A stretch of DNA of 64,000 bases from Gemmatimonas groenlandica (lineage in GTDB: Bacteria > Gemmatimonadota > Gemmatimonadetes > Gemmatimonadales > Gemmatimonadaceae), in NCBI RefSeq assembly GCF_013004105.1, contig NZ_CP053085.1, positions 930,001-994,000 on the forward strand, given 5' to 3'. Positions 1 to 9,301 of this stretch are shown here, in pieces (position 1 is the first letter of the stretch; every line of letters begins with the position of its first letter). Below the pieces are notes generated by a model that did not search any database, was not told where the DNA came from, and saw only the letters and a list, made by a program, of their open reading frames with translations. Position numbers and translations under genes: made by a program.

Positions 1-1
1 G

Positions 2-499
2 CGTGCGCGGCTCGCGCGTGAGGCCACGCGGGCGATCGTGTTCGCGGCGCCCGATCTTGATCGCGACCGCTTCGCAGATTCGGTGGTCGCGAACCTCCAG
101 CCGCTCACCGAACGCCTGGTGCTGTACGTCTCGGGGCACGATCGCATGCTCGCGCTCTCGAGGGTTCGCAGCGGCACACCCCGCGCAGGAGAGCGCCGCG
201 ACGGACCGTTGCGGCGTGGCGCTCTCGAGACGGTCGATGCCACCGAGGGCCTCTCGGCCGAGAATCGTTTTGCTGAGCTCTTCGGCACCCACCACGCGCT
301 GCGCCGCGCGTCGGGCATTCTCTTTGACATGATCTACGTGGTCGGTGCGCGCCGTCCGCCCGAATGCCGCGAGGCGTTCGGAACGGGCACGTGGAGTGCC
401 GAGGCCGGATGGGTGCTCACTCCGATCCGGCCAGACCGCGTGACGGTCGGCACGACCTGTGCTGCTGCGACGAGCATCGACCGCCGGGTCCCTCGATAA
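2..499 (+). CDS. DUF900-type alpha/beta hydrolase, 3' end only
   Basis: This is the last 165 codons of a gene that begins before the window. The open frame runs from base 2 to a TAA at 497-499. The stretch reading VFAAPDLDRDRF, followed by LYVSGHDRMLALSR, RAG and LETVDA, matches the C-terminal half of the DUF900 (PF05990) alpha/beta hydrolases, where an 'APD-D' segment precedes the last core strands and the region leading to the catalytic His. The nucleophile elbow lies upstream and cannot be seen. Proteins of this family are uncharacterised predicted serine hydrolases, often exported. The next gene converges from the other strand only 30 bases away. Family assignment rests on motif memory; the substrate is unknown. 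Confidence 0.6.
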   Translation, partial: RARLAREATRAIVFAAPDLDRDRFADSVVANLQPLTERLVLYVSGHDRMLALSRVRSGTPRAGERRDGPLRRGALETVDATEGLSAENRFAELFGTHHALRRASGILFDMIYVVGARRPPECREAFGTGTWSAEAGWVLTPIRPDRVTVGTTCAAATSIDRRVPR

Positions 500-529
500 G
501 TCGCTCCCCGGATGGTTCGCGGTCCGATG

Positions 530-3500
530 TCACCGTCGTGTCGCGACGTCGATGACTACGTGATGAACGGCGCCGTCATCGACCAACGGAATGGTATTGG
601 TTCTGAATACGGTTCCATCGAGAGTGACGCGTGAACCACGCTGGCGCAGCAGCGCCGGGTTCCGCACGGTGATGTCATACGTCGTGCGACCGAAGCGGTA
701 CTGGATCTGAAACTCCGGCCAGTCGTGCGGCACGCACGGCTCGATGCGCAGGGTATCACCGATCTTGGTGAATCCGAGAATATTCTCGATGCCGACGCGA
801 TAGAGCCAGCTGGCCGATCCGGTGTACCACGTCCATCCTCCGCGGCCAAGTAGCATCGGCGCCGTATATACGTCGGCCGCCACCACGTACGGTTCCACCT
901 TGTACTTCTCGACGCCTTCGGCCGTCGCGCCATGCGTGAGCGGATTGATCATCTGGAACAGTTCGTACGCGCGCTCACCGTCCCCATGCATGGCCGTGGC
1001 CAGTACGGCCCAGAGCGCGGCGTGCGTGTATTGCGCCCCGTTCTCGCGGACTCCCGGGACGTATCCGGCAATGTAGCCCGGATCGTGCGTTCCCTCGGTG
1101 AACGGCGGGGTGAGCAGCATGATCAACCGCGCATCGTCGAGTACGAGCTGCTCGTTGAGCGCTTCCATCGCCATGCGCTGGCGTGCCGTATTGCCCGCAC
1201 CGGAGATCACGCTCCAACTTTGTGCGATCGAGTCGATTCGGCACTCTGAGTTCGCCGACGAGCCCATCGGCGTACCGTCGTCATAGTACGCACGCCGATA
1301 CCAGCCGCCATCCCAGCCGTTCGCTTCGACGGCGAGCACGTAGGCATCTGCCTTCCGCCGCATGTCCTGCGCTTCGCCATGATCGCCGCGCGCTTCGCAG
1401 TGCGTCGCGAACGTGCGCAGTGTCGATACCAGAAACCACGCCAGCCACACACTCTCGCCCTTGCCGTCGGAACCCACGCGGCTCATGCCGTCGTTCCAGT
1501 CGCCGGTGCCGATCAACGGGAGCCCGTGCACGCCGATGGTGCAGGCCCGGCGAAGCGCCCGACGACAATGTTCGTACACGCTCCCGAAGTCTTCGGTTAC
1601 GGTGGGCAAATCATAGATCTCGTGCTCGTGCGGCAGCAATTCACGCATCGACAGGAACGGTACGTATTCATCGAACACGGTCGCGTCGCCGGTAACACGG
1701 ACATACTGATCGACCACGTACGGCAGCCAGACCAGGTCGTCGGAGAATCGTGTGCGCACCCCGCGCCCGCTGTGGGGATGCCACCAGTGTTGCACATCGC
1801 CTTCAAGGAATTGCCGCGACGCCGCACGCAGAATGTGCTCGCGCGCGACACCTGGCTCGGCGTACAGGAACGCCATCACGTCCTGCAGCTGGTCGCGGAA
1901 GCCGTACGCGCCGCTGCTCTGGTACAGCCCCATCCGCGCCCACATACGACACGACAGCGCTTGATAGAGCGACCACTTGTTGATCAGGATATCGAACGAC
2001 GGGTCCGGCGTACGCACCGTGATGGCACGGAGTCGTGTGTCCCACGCATCGACCGTACGCCGGGCGGCGCTTGTCGCACCCGGCACAGACCGGAGTTGAT
2101 CGGCGAGCCGACGCGCCTCGGCCTCCGTACGCGCCGCGCCCAGCACCACCACGATTTCACGGGAAGCGCCCGGCGGCACGACAACGTCGAATTGCAGCGC
2201 TGCACACGGATCGAGAGCGACACCGGTCATCCCGTCCAGTCCGTCCACACGGAGCGCCGCCGGGTCGGCGAGCGAGCCATTGCGCCCGAGAAAGCTGCGC
2301 CGGTTGGCCGAATAGCTGGACACTGGCTCACTGACGGCGAGGAAGGCCGTCCACTCGGCGAACTGCGCATCGAAGGTGTTCTGCGCGAGGATCGCCTGTT
2401 GCTCGGGAGCGAACCGAGTGCGGACCTGGTGCTGCGTGTCCTCACGACGCGAGCCGAGCGTCCATTCCACGAAGGCCGTGACGGAGAGCTGTCGTGTCTC
2501 GGTCGAGGTGTTGGTGATGCGCAAGCGAGAAAGCTTGGCCGCCGCATCATCCGGCATCCCAAGATGTAGCGTGGTGTGAATGCCATCGTGCTCGTGCTCA
2601 AACGTGGACTCGCCAGCCCCGTGTCGGACGAGATAGCGACCGTCATCAATCGGCGCCGGCGTGGCGCTCCATAAGTCTCCCGTGTCCACGTCCTTGAGAT
2701 AGAGGACGTCACTCGTCGGATCGGAGACCGGATCGTTGTGCCACGGCGTCACGCGATAGAAGAACGCATTCTCCGCCCACATGCAGCCGGCGCCGCGTTC
2801 GGTAACGAGGAATCCACCGTGCGGATTGCCGATCACGTTCGACCACGGTGCCGGAGGAAGCTGTTCGTCGTCGACTCGGATGAGATAGTCACCCTCGTCG
2901 TCGAAGCTGCCGATCCCGTTGTCGAATCGCGCGCTCGTCGGCAGTGTCGGCAGGCTATCCGGCTCTGCGCGCGCGCGAAGGATCCGTGGCATCAACGGTT
3001 TGACCAGCGGTCGAAGCGCCGACACCAGTGATGCGATCGCACCCGGGCGATCAACCGGCACGATCCCCATGGTCGAACTGCTTGGCGTGCTGCGCTCGAG
3101 CGTGCGGGTGGCGAGACTCTGCGACGCATTGCGCTGTCGATCGCTGGCCTGGAGGGCCACGCTCTCGAGAATGCGGGTCAGCGAGCGGCCGTCGCAGGTG
3201 AGCTGCACCCGTGACGTGGCCGACAACATGAGGTAGTCGACCGTTGAGAACGCGTCGAGTCGACGCACGAACACGCCGCCGGGCTTATCGATCAGCGCGG
3301 CGTCATTGGTCGAGATGACAGCCTCGGTGATGGCGTCGCGCAGCTCCTGCAGATAGTCATGGCCGGACGCATTGATGATGACGAGATCGACCGTGAGCCC
3401 GCGCCGACTCCAGAACCGGTGGGCGACGAGCAGTTCCCGCAACGTCGGGAGACCGTCCATCGAGTCGATGGTCGCCAGTACGATGGGGCGATCACCGGAG

Positions 3501-6500
3501 ATCCCGTACATCCAAAGTTGCGGCTGCGAGCCGCGGTTGCGTCGGATCTCATCGGGCGGCGGTGCGAGTGACCCATCGCGGAACAGCAACTGAGCGGCGA
3601 CCTCCTGGAACGTCGCGGCGCTGGCCGGTGTGATGCCGAGTTCACGCAATTCGAGCTGGGTCGATGTCCACGCGAAGTCGAGGGCGCGCTGCGCGGCATG
3701 ATCATCGTGGTAGCGTCCCGCCAACTCGAAGGCGGCCTTGCGATTGGAAGCCACCAGTGTGGTAAAGGCCACACTCACAGCGCGCCCGGGCGTCACGCGC
3801 ACGCGGGTGCGCAAGGCAAAGATCGGATCCAGCACTGGTCCGATGGTGCCGCTCAGTGCGCCGTTCGTCTCGAGTGCCGCGGGTTGACGCACGCCACGAC
3901 CACGACCGAGGAATCTCGACCGGTCTGTTTCGCAGCTCACGTCCCCGACGCGATCCGGACCGGCGTCCACGACATGCACGCACCAGAGGGCCGGATCGTC
4001 AGGAGAGCGGGGTCGACGCGTGGCGGTGATGGCGGTACACCACGCATGCCACTCGGTCTCGACGAAGAGATTGGAAAAGGCCGGGTGCGCCCGATCGGCG
4101 TCGGGCGGCGCCATGACGATCTCCCCGTAGCTGGTCAGTTCGATGTCGCGAGGTTCGCTGCCCAGATTGATCAGCGTGACCCGCCGAACCTCGGCGCAAT
4201 CCGCGGCAACGACGGTGATCTCCGTGCGTGTCTCGATATCGCCGTCTACGCGATGCATCGTCACGCGATCGGACGCCAGCCATACCTTACTGTGATGCGT
4301 TGGCGCACACACGGGTTGATGCGACGTGGACCAAGTGCGGCCGCTGTCCACATCCTTCACGTAGCAGTACTGCCCGAGATCGTCGCGTGTGCTGTCGGCG
4401 CGCCATCGCGTAACGGCCAGCGATTCGTAGCGGCTGTATCCGCTGCCGTTGTGGTTCAACATGACCGTGTACGGCAACGCGCCGAGCATGGCCACGCGCG
4501 GCTTCGTACGCGTGGTCGTGTCCACTTCACGAACGACCGGCTGATCGCTCGCGGTGGCGGGACGTTCGACGGGGATCCGCGGCATCTGCGCCTGACGCAG
4601 CAAGAGGCGACGGGGAATTCGCTCGTGCAGCAGCAGTTGCGCCGACTGGACGAGTGGCGCGGCATGAAAGCGGTTCTGCCAGACATCGCTGTCGAGCAGG
4701 TTGGTGAGCGCGACCACGGTCATGCCGACGTGGTGCGCCATGCTCGTGTTCACGATGGTGAAACGCTCGCCGGGAGCCGTTCTGGTGAAATCGAGCGAGT
4801 CGACGAAACCGAACTCGCCGAGCGTGCCGAGCGATTCCAAGCGGCGTAGGTTTTCGAAGGCTCGCGCCGGCTCCACCATGGCTGCGAGCGCGGTGGCGTA
4901 GGGCGCAATGACGAGATCGCGCTCGAGGCCTCGCTTGAGGGCCAGATCCGCAATGCCGAAGGCCCGGTACTGGTAGGTCAGATGCAGATCGCGCACATTG
5001 TAGGCGCTTTCGCTCACGCCCCACGGCACGTTGTGCGTTCGGCCATGCGCCGCGTGACGCTCGACGACGCCGTGATAGGTCTGATCGAGAATCGTAAACG
5101 GCAGCGACCGCATGACCAGCAGCGGCATGAGATACTCGAACATGCTTCCGCTCCACGACACCAGAGCGGTCGCCGACGAGGTGCGATTGAGCGGGCGGGC
5201 GAGCCGGAACCAGTGCTCGACCGGTACGTCATTCTTGGCGATCGCCACGAAGCTCGCCAAACGCGCCTCGGACGCCAGCAGGTCGTAGAAGGATTCGTCG
5301 GCCGTCAGTGACTCGGTGTGGTACCCGATGGTGAAAAGTTTCCGCTTTGCATCGTACAGGAAGCCGAAATCCATGTCCGTCACGTACGCATCGGCCTGCT
5401 CGGCGAGCGCGAGTACGCGCGCCTCGAGCAAAGGCTCGCGCACCGCCAGCTCCAGACACGCCTGCCGCAGTGCGATGAGGTGCCCGGCAATATTCCCGCT
5501 GTCCACGGTGCTGATGTACGCCGGCTCGAGCACACGCAGATCGTGAAGGTCGTACCAGTTGAAGAAGTGGCCCTTGTGACGACGCAGTTGCTGCAACGTG
5601 CCGAACGTTCGTTCCAGTCGCTCGGTCAGGTCGGCCGACGTGATCAGGCTCAGGTCGTGCGCGCTGATCGTGGAGAGTAGTTGCAGGCCGATGTTGGTGG
5701 GCGATGTTCGCATGGCGACCACCGACTCGGGATCGAACTGCACATTGTCGGGAGCCAGCCAATGCGTCGACGCATTGACGAACCGATCGAAAAAGCGCCA
5801 GTGCAATGCCGCGTAGCGGCGGGCTGTCTCTCGGTCGGACGTCGAGAGGGCAGGGCGGGTTTCGACCCGCTGTTGACTGAGATACGCTGCCAGGCGCGGT
5901 GCCATGATCCAGAGTAGCACGATGCCACCCAGCAGTAGCTCAGTCGGCAGGAGCCCAAGCTGCGGTGCACCGAGTGCACGCTGCGCTCCGATACGCTGGT
6001 AGGCGATGGCGGCGGCGATAACGAACGCCGCCAGCACGGACATCCGCATCGCGTACCACGTCTCCTGTCCGACGTCGTCCACACTGCGCTCAACGGTCGA
6101 CGCCGTGCGCCATTCGAGCATGTGCTTGCGGGATACGTACAGTCGGTAGAGCGAGCGGACGATGGCGTCGATCGAGATCAGCGTCTGATGCAACAGGAAC
6201 ACGAGTGCGAGGCCCGCCTGCTGAACCGACACCATGGCATCCTGTCCGACCGCCGCGTAGTACGTGCGCCAGGACTTGTCGCGTGGCGGGCGCACCAGCG
6301 CCAAGGCGAGCGACGTCGCCCAGGGCGCGATGATCGCGCCGATCGCGAGCAGCGTCCAACGAATGACGGAGCCGGGCAGCACCGACCAGGCAGCCAGCAG
6401 GAACGCCAATTGCGCCAGCTCCACCGTGCTGCGACGCATATTGTCCAGCACCTTCCAGCGAGAAAGCAAGGAGAGCCGGTTCCGTTCGGTGCCCTCCGCA

Positions 6501-8941
6501 CTCGGTACGCGTGGCCCAAGCCACGGCATGAGTTGCCAGTCACCGCGGATCCAGCGGTGCTTGCGGCGCGTGAAGGCTACGTAAGACGACGGGTAGTCAT
6601 CGTACACGATGACATCGGTCGCGAGGCCGGCCCGCGCGTAGTTACCTTCGATGAGATCGTGCGACAGCAGCGTGTTCTCAGGAAAGCGACCGTGCGTGGC
6701 GAGCTCGAAGGCGTCGACGTCGTAGATGCCCTTGCCGGTGTAGCTGCCCTCGCCGTACAGATCCTGATACACGTCCGACACGGCAGTCGAATAGGGATCT
6801 ACACCCGGATGTCCCGACGAGACGGCCGCAAAGTGCGAGCGATGAGCACTCGGCAGCGACACACCGACCCGCGGCTGGAGAATGCCGTAGCCGCGCACGA
6901 TCCGGCGAAGCGCGGGATCGTAGACAGCGCGGTTGAGCGGATGCGCCAATGCGCCGATCAGGGACGGAGCGGCATCCGGCGGGAGGACCGTATCGGCGTC
7001 GAGCGTGATGACGTACTTCACTCCACGCAGCGCATCCGGATCACCGATGATGGTGGAGAAGGCGCTCGTCGGTATGATCGTGTGGTCGATCGGCGGGTCG
7101 GTGGTGCGTCCGTCCGCTCGCAGCACCCGATTGAACTCGGCGAGCTTGCCGCGCTTGCGCTCCCAGCCCATCCAAACGCCCTGCTGCGCGTTCCATCGCC
7201 GCGGACGATGCAGCAGATGAAATGGCGTGATCTCGTCGTGCGCATAGCGCGCATTCAACTGTGTCACGCCGTCGATGGCTTGAGTCAGCAGCGCCGCATC
7301 GGTCGGCGCGCTCTCCGTGGCGGCGTCTGTGAAGTCGCTGAGGATCGCGAAGTGCAGATGCGCTTCGCGATTGGCGAGAAACTGTACTTCGATCGTTTCG
7401 AGCGCATCGGCGACGTCCTCGCTGGTGCCGAAGAGCGTCGGGATCACCACCGCGGTTCGGTACTGCGACGGCACGCCGAGGGCGTGCAGGTCGAGCCGCG
7501 GCAGTACGTTCGGCGGCAGCCACGTGGTCACGAGCTGGTTCAGCACCGTCACGGAAATGTCCAACGCCGGCAGAAACGCAAAGAGCAGGATCAGCCAGAA
7601 TGACGCGCGGGCATCAGGTTCAACGAGCGCGACGACAGCGAGGATCGCGAGGATCGTACAGGCGATCAGCCCGCCGACGAACACCACGTTTGGATGCGTG
7701 CGTACGCCCCGCTCGAGTCGTTCGGCCAGCGTTGGCGTATAGCCTGCTGTGCGCTCGAGTTCGCGCACGCCGTCATCCACGAGGAAGTAGCCCACGTGCC
7801 TCTGCCGGACGCCGTCGCCCCGATCCCTGTCGCCGAGCGGGCGATGGCAGAGATCCACTGCCCATTGCGCGACACTGGCCTCACGGTGACCGGTTCGTTT
7901 GGCAATGCGTTCGACCACATGCCTGTACGAGTCGCGTGTGGCGAAGGTCATCTGCGGGTAGAACCCGGATGGGTCGTCGCGCAGCGTCGCCTCCAGAATG
8001 CTTTGATGCTCGACGAAGGTGCGCCAGTCGCGTCGCCCAACATCCCGCAAGCTGGTGATGCCGTTGGCCATCATCAGCTGCGTCAGCGTGAGACGCTGGG
8101 CCGAGAGCGCAACGGCGTTTTCGGGAGCAAGGCCCGCGTCGCGCAGCCACTGTTCGAGCCACGCGAGGGCCGGCGAGGCGCCTTCCGCATGTCGGAGTGT
8201 TTGCAGGAACTGTGAGACGAAGTGCGGTGTGAGCGCGAGCTCCGCGTCGGCAAACTCCCGAAGGGCCGCCCTGAGCTCGGATCCGCCTTTGGTGTTGGCC
8301 TCCAGAATGTGCGCGGCCCACCGCTGCGCGGCCTCGAGCTCATCAAGACGCTGGACGGTTCGCAGGGCCATGCGCCGGATGCTTTCGATCAGGCCGAGTC
8401 GCAGCATCGCCGGCATGGCCCAGAGTTCGCCGATCGCGAGCGGAGTGACACTCTGAAAGGCCTCGACGAACAGGTCTACGTTCTCGAGGTTGATGCGTGC
8501 TTCGCTGTGTGAGATCAGCGAGATCGCGATCTCGTACACGCGCGGATAGCCGGTGAGCGGACCGGCGGCCAGTTCAGGGAGCTCACGGTAGTAGCTCCCG
8601 GGCAGGCTTTCGCGCACCTCGAGCAGATGCTCCTGCACGACGTGATAGTTGTCGAGCAGCCATTCCGCGGCCGGACCGGCATCGACGCCGTCTTCGCCTG
8701 CTCGCAGCAGGCGCCCGTGTGCGTCCGCGAGAATATTGCGGGTATTCGCCAATCGGGCGAGCAGTCGCGCCGGCCGCAGCGCGCGGCGCTGATCGGCGAG
8801 CCGTTGGCCCCGGGCTACGGCCCGGGCGCGAGCGGCCAGATGCTCCGTGCCAAGCAGATCACCATGAATCGGACCGGCGAGCAATTCGTCCGACGCGTCA
8901 ATGCGATCCCGTTCCAACCACGAGATGTTCACGCGAGACAC
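530..8941 (-). CDS. ndvB: Cyclic beta-1,2-glucan synthase (GT84-GH94 giant membrane enzyme)
   Basis: A 2803-residue protein of the NdvB/Cgs family (usual length about 2800-2870), which makes cyclic beta-1,2-glucan from UDP-glucose at the inner membrane. In order: an N-terminal cytoplasmic region; membrane segments near residues 417-470; a GT84 glycosyltransferase domain with a DAD motif near 647 and RRKHRWIRGDWQ near 797; further membrane segments near 845-890 and 965-1015; a glycoamylase-like domain (PF10091 type) near 1200-1430 with PWGVSESAYN; two GH94 N-terminal beta-sandwiches starting near 1490 and 2045; and a GH94 barrel with GTGDWNDGMS, whose second Asp is about residue 2484. Initiation, elongation, cyclisation and length control are known to share this one chain in Brucella and Agrobacterium. 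The start is GTG with another GTG four codons in. No glucan exporter (NdvA) or modifying enzyme lies nearby. Confidence 0.93.
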   Translation of the reverse strand: MSRVNISWLERDRIDASDELLAGPIHGDLLGTEHLAARARAVARGQRLADQRRALRPARLLARLANTRNILADAHGRLLRAGEDGVDAGPAAEWLLDNYHVVQEHLLEVRESLPGSYYRELPELAAGPLTGYPRVYEIAISLISHSEARINLENVDLFVEAFQSVTPLAIGELWAMPAMLRLGLIESIRRMALRTVQRLDELEAAQRWAAHILEANTKGGSELRAALREFADAELALTPHFVSQFLQTLRHAEGASPALAWLEQWLRDAGLAPENAVALSAQRLTLTQLMMANGITSLRDVGRRDWRTFVEHQSILEATLRDDPSGFYPQMTFATRDSYRHVVERIAKRTGHREASVAQWAVDLCHRPLGDRDRGDGVRQRHVGYFLVDDGVRELERTAGYTPTLAERLERGVRTHPNVVFVGGLIACTILAILAVVALVEPDARASFWLILLFAFLPALDISVTVLNQLVTTWLPPNVLPRLDLHALGVPSQYRTAVVIPTLFGTSEDVADALETIEVQFLANREAHLHFAILSDFTDAATESAPTDAALLTQAIDGVTQLNARYAHDEITPFHLLHRPRRWNAQQGVWMGWERKRGKLAEFNRVLRADGRTTDPPIDHTIIPTSAFSTIIGDPDALRGVKYVITLDADTVLPPDAAPSLIGALAHPLNRAVYDPALRRIVRGYGILQPRVGVSLPSAHRSHFAAVSSGHPGVDPYSTAVSDVYQDLYGEGSYTGKGIYDVDAFELATHGRFPENTLLSHDLIEGNYARAGLATDVIVYDDYPSSYVAFTRRKHRWIRGDWQLMPWLGPRVPSAEGTERNRLSLLSRWKVLDNMRRSTVELAQLAFLLAAWSVLPGSVIRWTLLAIGAIIAPWATSLALALVRPPRDKSWRTYYAAVGQDAMVSVQQAGLALVFLLHQTLISIDAIVRSLYRLYVSRKHMLEWRTASTVERSVDDVGQETWYAMRMSVLAAFVIAAAIAYQRIGAQRALGAPQLGLLPTELLLGGIVLLWIMAPRLAAYLSQQRVETRPALSTSDRETARRYAALHWRFFDRFVNASTHWLAPDNVQFDPESVVAMRTSPTNIGLQLLSTISAHDLSLITSADLTERLERTFGTLQQLRRHKGHFFNWYDLHDLRVLEPAYISTVDSGNIAGHLIALRQACLELAVREPLLEARVLALAEQADAYVTDMDFGFLYDAKRKLFTIGYHTESLTADESFYDLLASEARLASFVAIAKNDVPVEHWFRLARPLNRTSSATALVSWSGSMFEYLMPLLVMRSLPFTILDQTYHGVVERHAAHGRTHNVPWGVSESAYNVRDLHLTYQYRAFGIADLALKRGLERDLVIAPYATALAAMVEPARAFENLRRLESLGTLGEFGFVDSLDFTRTAPGERFTIVNTSMAHHVGMTVVALTNLLDSDVWQNRFHAAPLVQSAQLLLHERIPRRLLLRQAQMPRIPVERPATASDQPVVREVDTTTRTKPRVAMLGALPYTVMLNHNGSGYSRYESLAVTRWRADSTRDDLGQYCYVKDVDSGRTWSTSHQPVCAPTHHSKVWLASDRVTMHRVDGDIETRTEITVVAADCAEVRRVTLINLGSEPRDIELTSYGEIVMAPPDADRAHPAFSNLFVETEWHAWCTAITATRRPRSPDDPALWCVHVVDAGPDRVGDVSCETDRSRFLGRGRGVRQPAALETNGALSGTIGPVLDPIFALRTRVRVTPGRAVSVAFTTLVASNRKAAFELAGRYHDDHAAQRALDFAWTSTQLELRELGITPASAATFQEVAAQLLFRDGSLAPPPDEIRRNRGSQPQLWMYGISGDRPIVLATIDSMDGLPTLRELLVAHRFWSRRGLTVDLVIINASGHDYLQELRDAITEAVISTNDAALIDKPGGVFVRRLDAFSTVDYLMLSATSRVQLTCDGRSLTRILESVALQASDRQRNASQSLATRTLERSTPSSSTMGIVPVDRPGAIASLVSALRPLVKPLMPRILRARAEPDSLPTLPTSARFDNGIGSFDDEGDYLIRVDDEQLPPAPWSNVIGNPHGGFLVTERGAGCMWAENAFFYRVTPWHNDPVSDPTSDVLYLKDVDTGDLWSATPAPIDDGRYLVRHGAGESTFEHEHDGIHTTLHLGMPDDAAAKLSRLRITNTSTETRQLSVTAFVEWTLGSRREDTQHQVRTRFAPEQQAILAQNTFDAQFAEWTAFLAVSEPVSSYSANRRSFLGRNGSLADPAALRVDGLDGMTGVALDPCAALQFDVVVPPGASREIVVVLGAARTEAEARRLADQLRSVPGATSAARRTVDAWDTRLRAITVRTPDPSFDILINKWSLYQALSCRMWARMGLYQSSGAYGFRDQLQDVMAFLYAEPGVAREHILRAASRQFLEGDVQHWWHPHSGRGVRTRFSDDLVWLPYVVDQYVRVTGDATVFDEYVPFLSMRELLPHEHEIYDLPTVTEDFGSVYEHCRRALRRACTIGVHGLPLIGTGDWNDGMSRVGSDGKGESVWLAWFLVSTLRTFATHCEARGDHGEAQDMRRKADAYVLAVEANGWDGGWYRRAYYDDGTPMGSSANSECRIDSIAQSWSVISGAGNTARQRMAMEALNEQLVLDDARLIMLLTPPFTEGTHDPGYIAGYVPGVRENGAQYTHAALWAVLATAMHGDGERAYELFQMINPLTHGATAEGVEKYKVEPYVVAADVYTAPMLLGRGGWTWYTGSASWLYRVGIENILGFTKIGDTLRIEPCVPHDWPEFQIQYRFGRTTYDITVRNPALLRQRGSRVTLDGTVFRTNTIPLVDDGAVHHVVIDVATRR

Positions 8942-9296
8942 CTCGCGGCCATCCGATCAGCCCTCGCGCGCTCGGCGCCAGAGAAGTCGAACCAGTGACG
9001 AGGGCAGGGTCGGTGCGAAGAGCGAGTCAACGGGCAGATCCGTGTGCAAAAGGGAGACACGGATCACATATCACTCTCGGATCCGCAACTCCTCTTGTGC
9101 ACAACTCGGGCCCGCCGTACTGCCGAGCGGGGCGATACGGACGCGCACGCATGCGCAGGCACCGACGACGCTTAACTCATCTGTGGTACCGTCGTGAACG
9201 GTTGATGGCGAAAGTCGGTGCAGCCCTGCGGCGTCAGGCTGACCGTCATACCACTGACGCACCGGCTTTTGCGCGCCGCGGCTAGGCGTCCACGGC
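8942..9296. other. 355-bp intergenic region upstream of the glucan synthase
   Basis: Non-coding stretch between two minus-strand genes. It should hold the end of the M14 peptidase transcript and the promoter and leader of the glucan synthase. I see a 9-bp perfect inverted repeat at 9037-9065 and a 7-bp hairpin over the peptidase stop. I see no convincing sigma-70 promoter, known riboswitch or tRNA. Confidence 0.6.
9037..9065 (-). promoter_or_regulatory. 9-bp perfect inverted repeat in the glucan synthase leader
   Basis: GATCCGTGT at 9037-9045 and ACACGGATC at 9057-9065 are exact reverse complements around an 11-base spacer, about 96 bases before the GTG start of the glucan synthase. It could be an operator for a dimeric regulator or an RNA hairpin in the leader; the sequence alone does not decide. 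Confidence 0.4.
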
Positions 9297-9301
9297 CTAG
9301 C
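9281..9301 (-). terminator. Hairpin spanning the stop codon of the M14 peptidase gene
   Basis: GCTAGGC (9281-9287) and GCCTAGC (9295-9301) form a perfect 7-bp stem with a 7-base loop, and the right arm contains the peptidase TAG. The nearest downstream T-run (minus-strand sense) is absent, so as an intrinsic terminator it is weak. Confidence 0.3.

Noticed and set aside
6122-7603. 493-codon plus-strand frame inside the glucan synthase
   Set aside because: Arg/His/Gln-rich shadow of a well-supported gene on the other strand; no domain.
9037-9065. Known riboswitch class in the glucan synthase leader
   Set aside because: A single hairpin without recognisable conserved aptamer bases; kept only as an inverted repeat.
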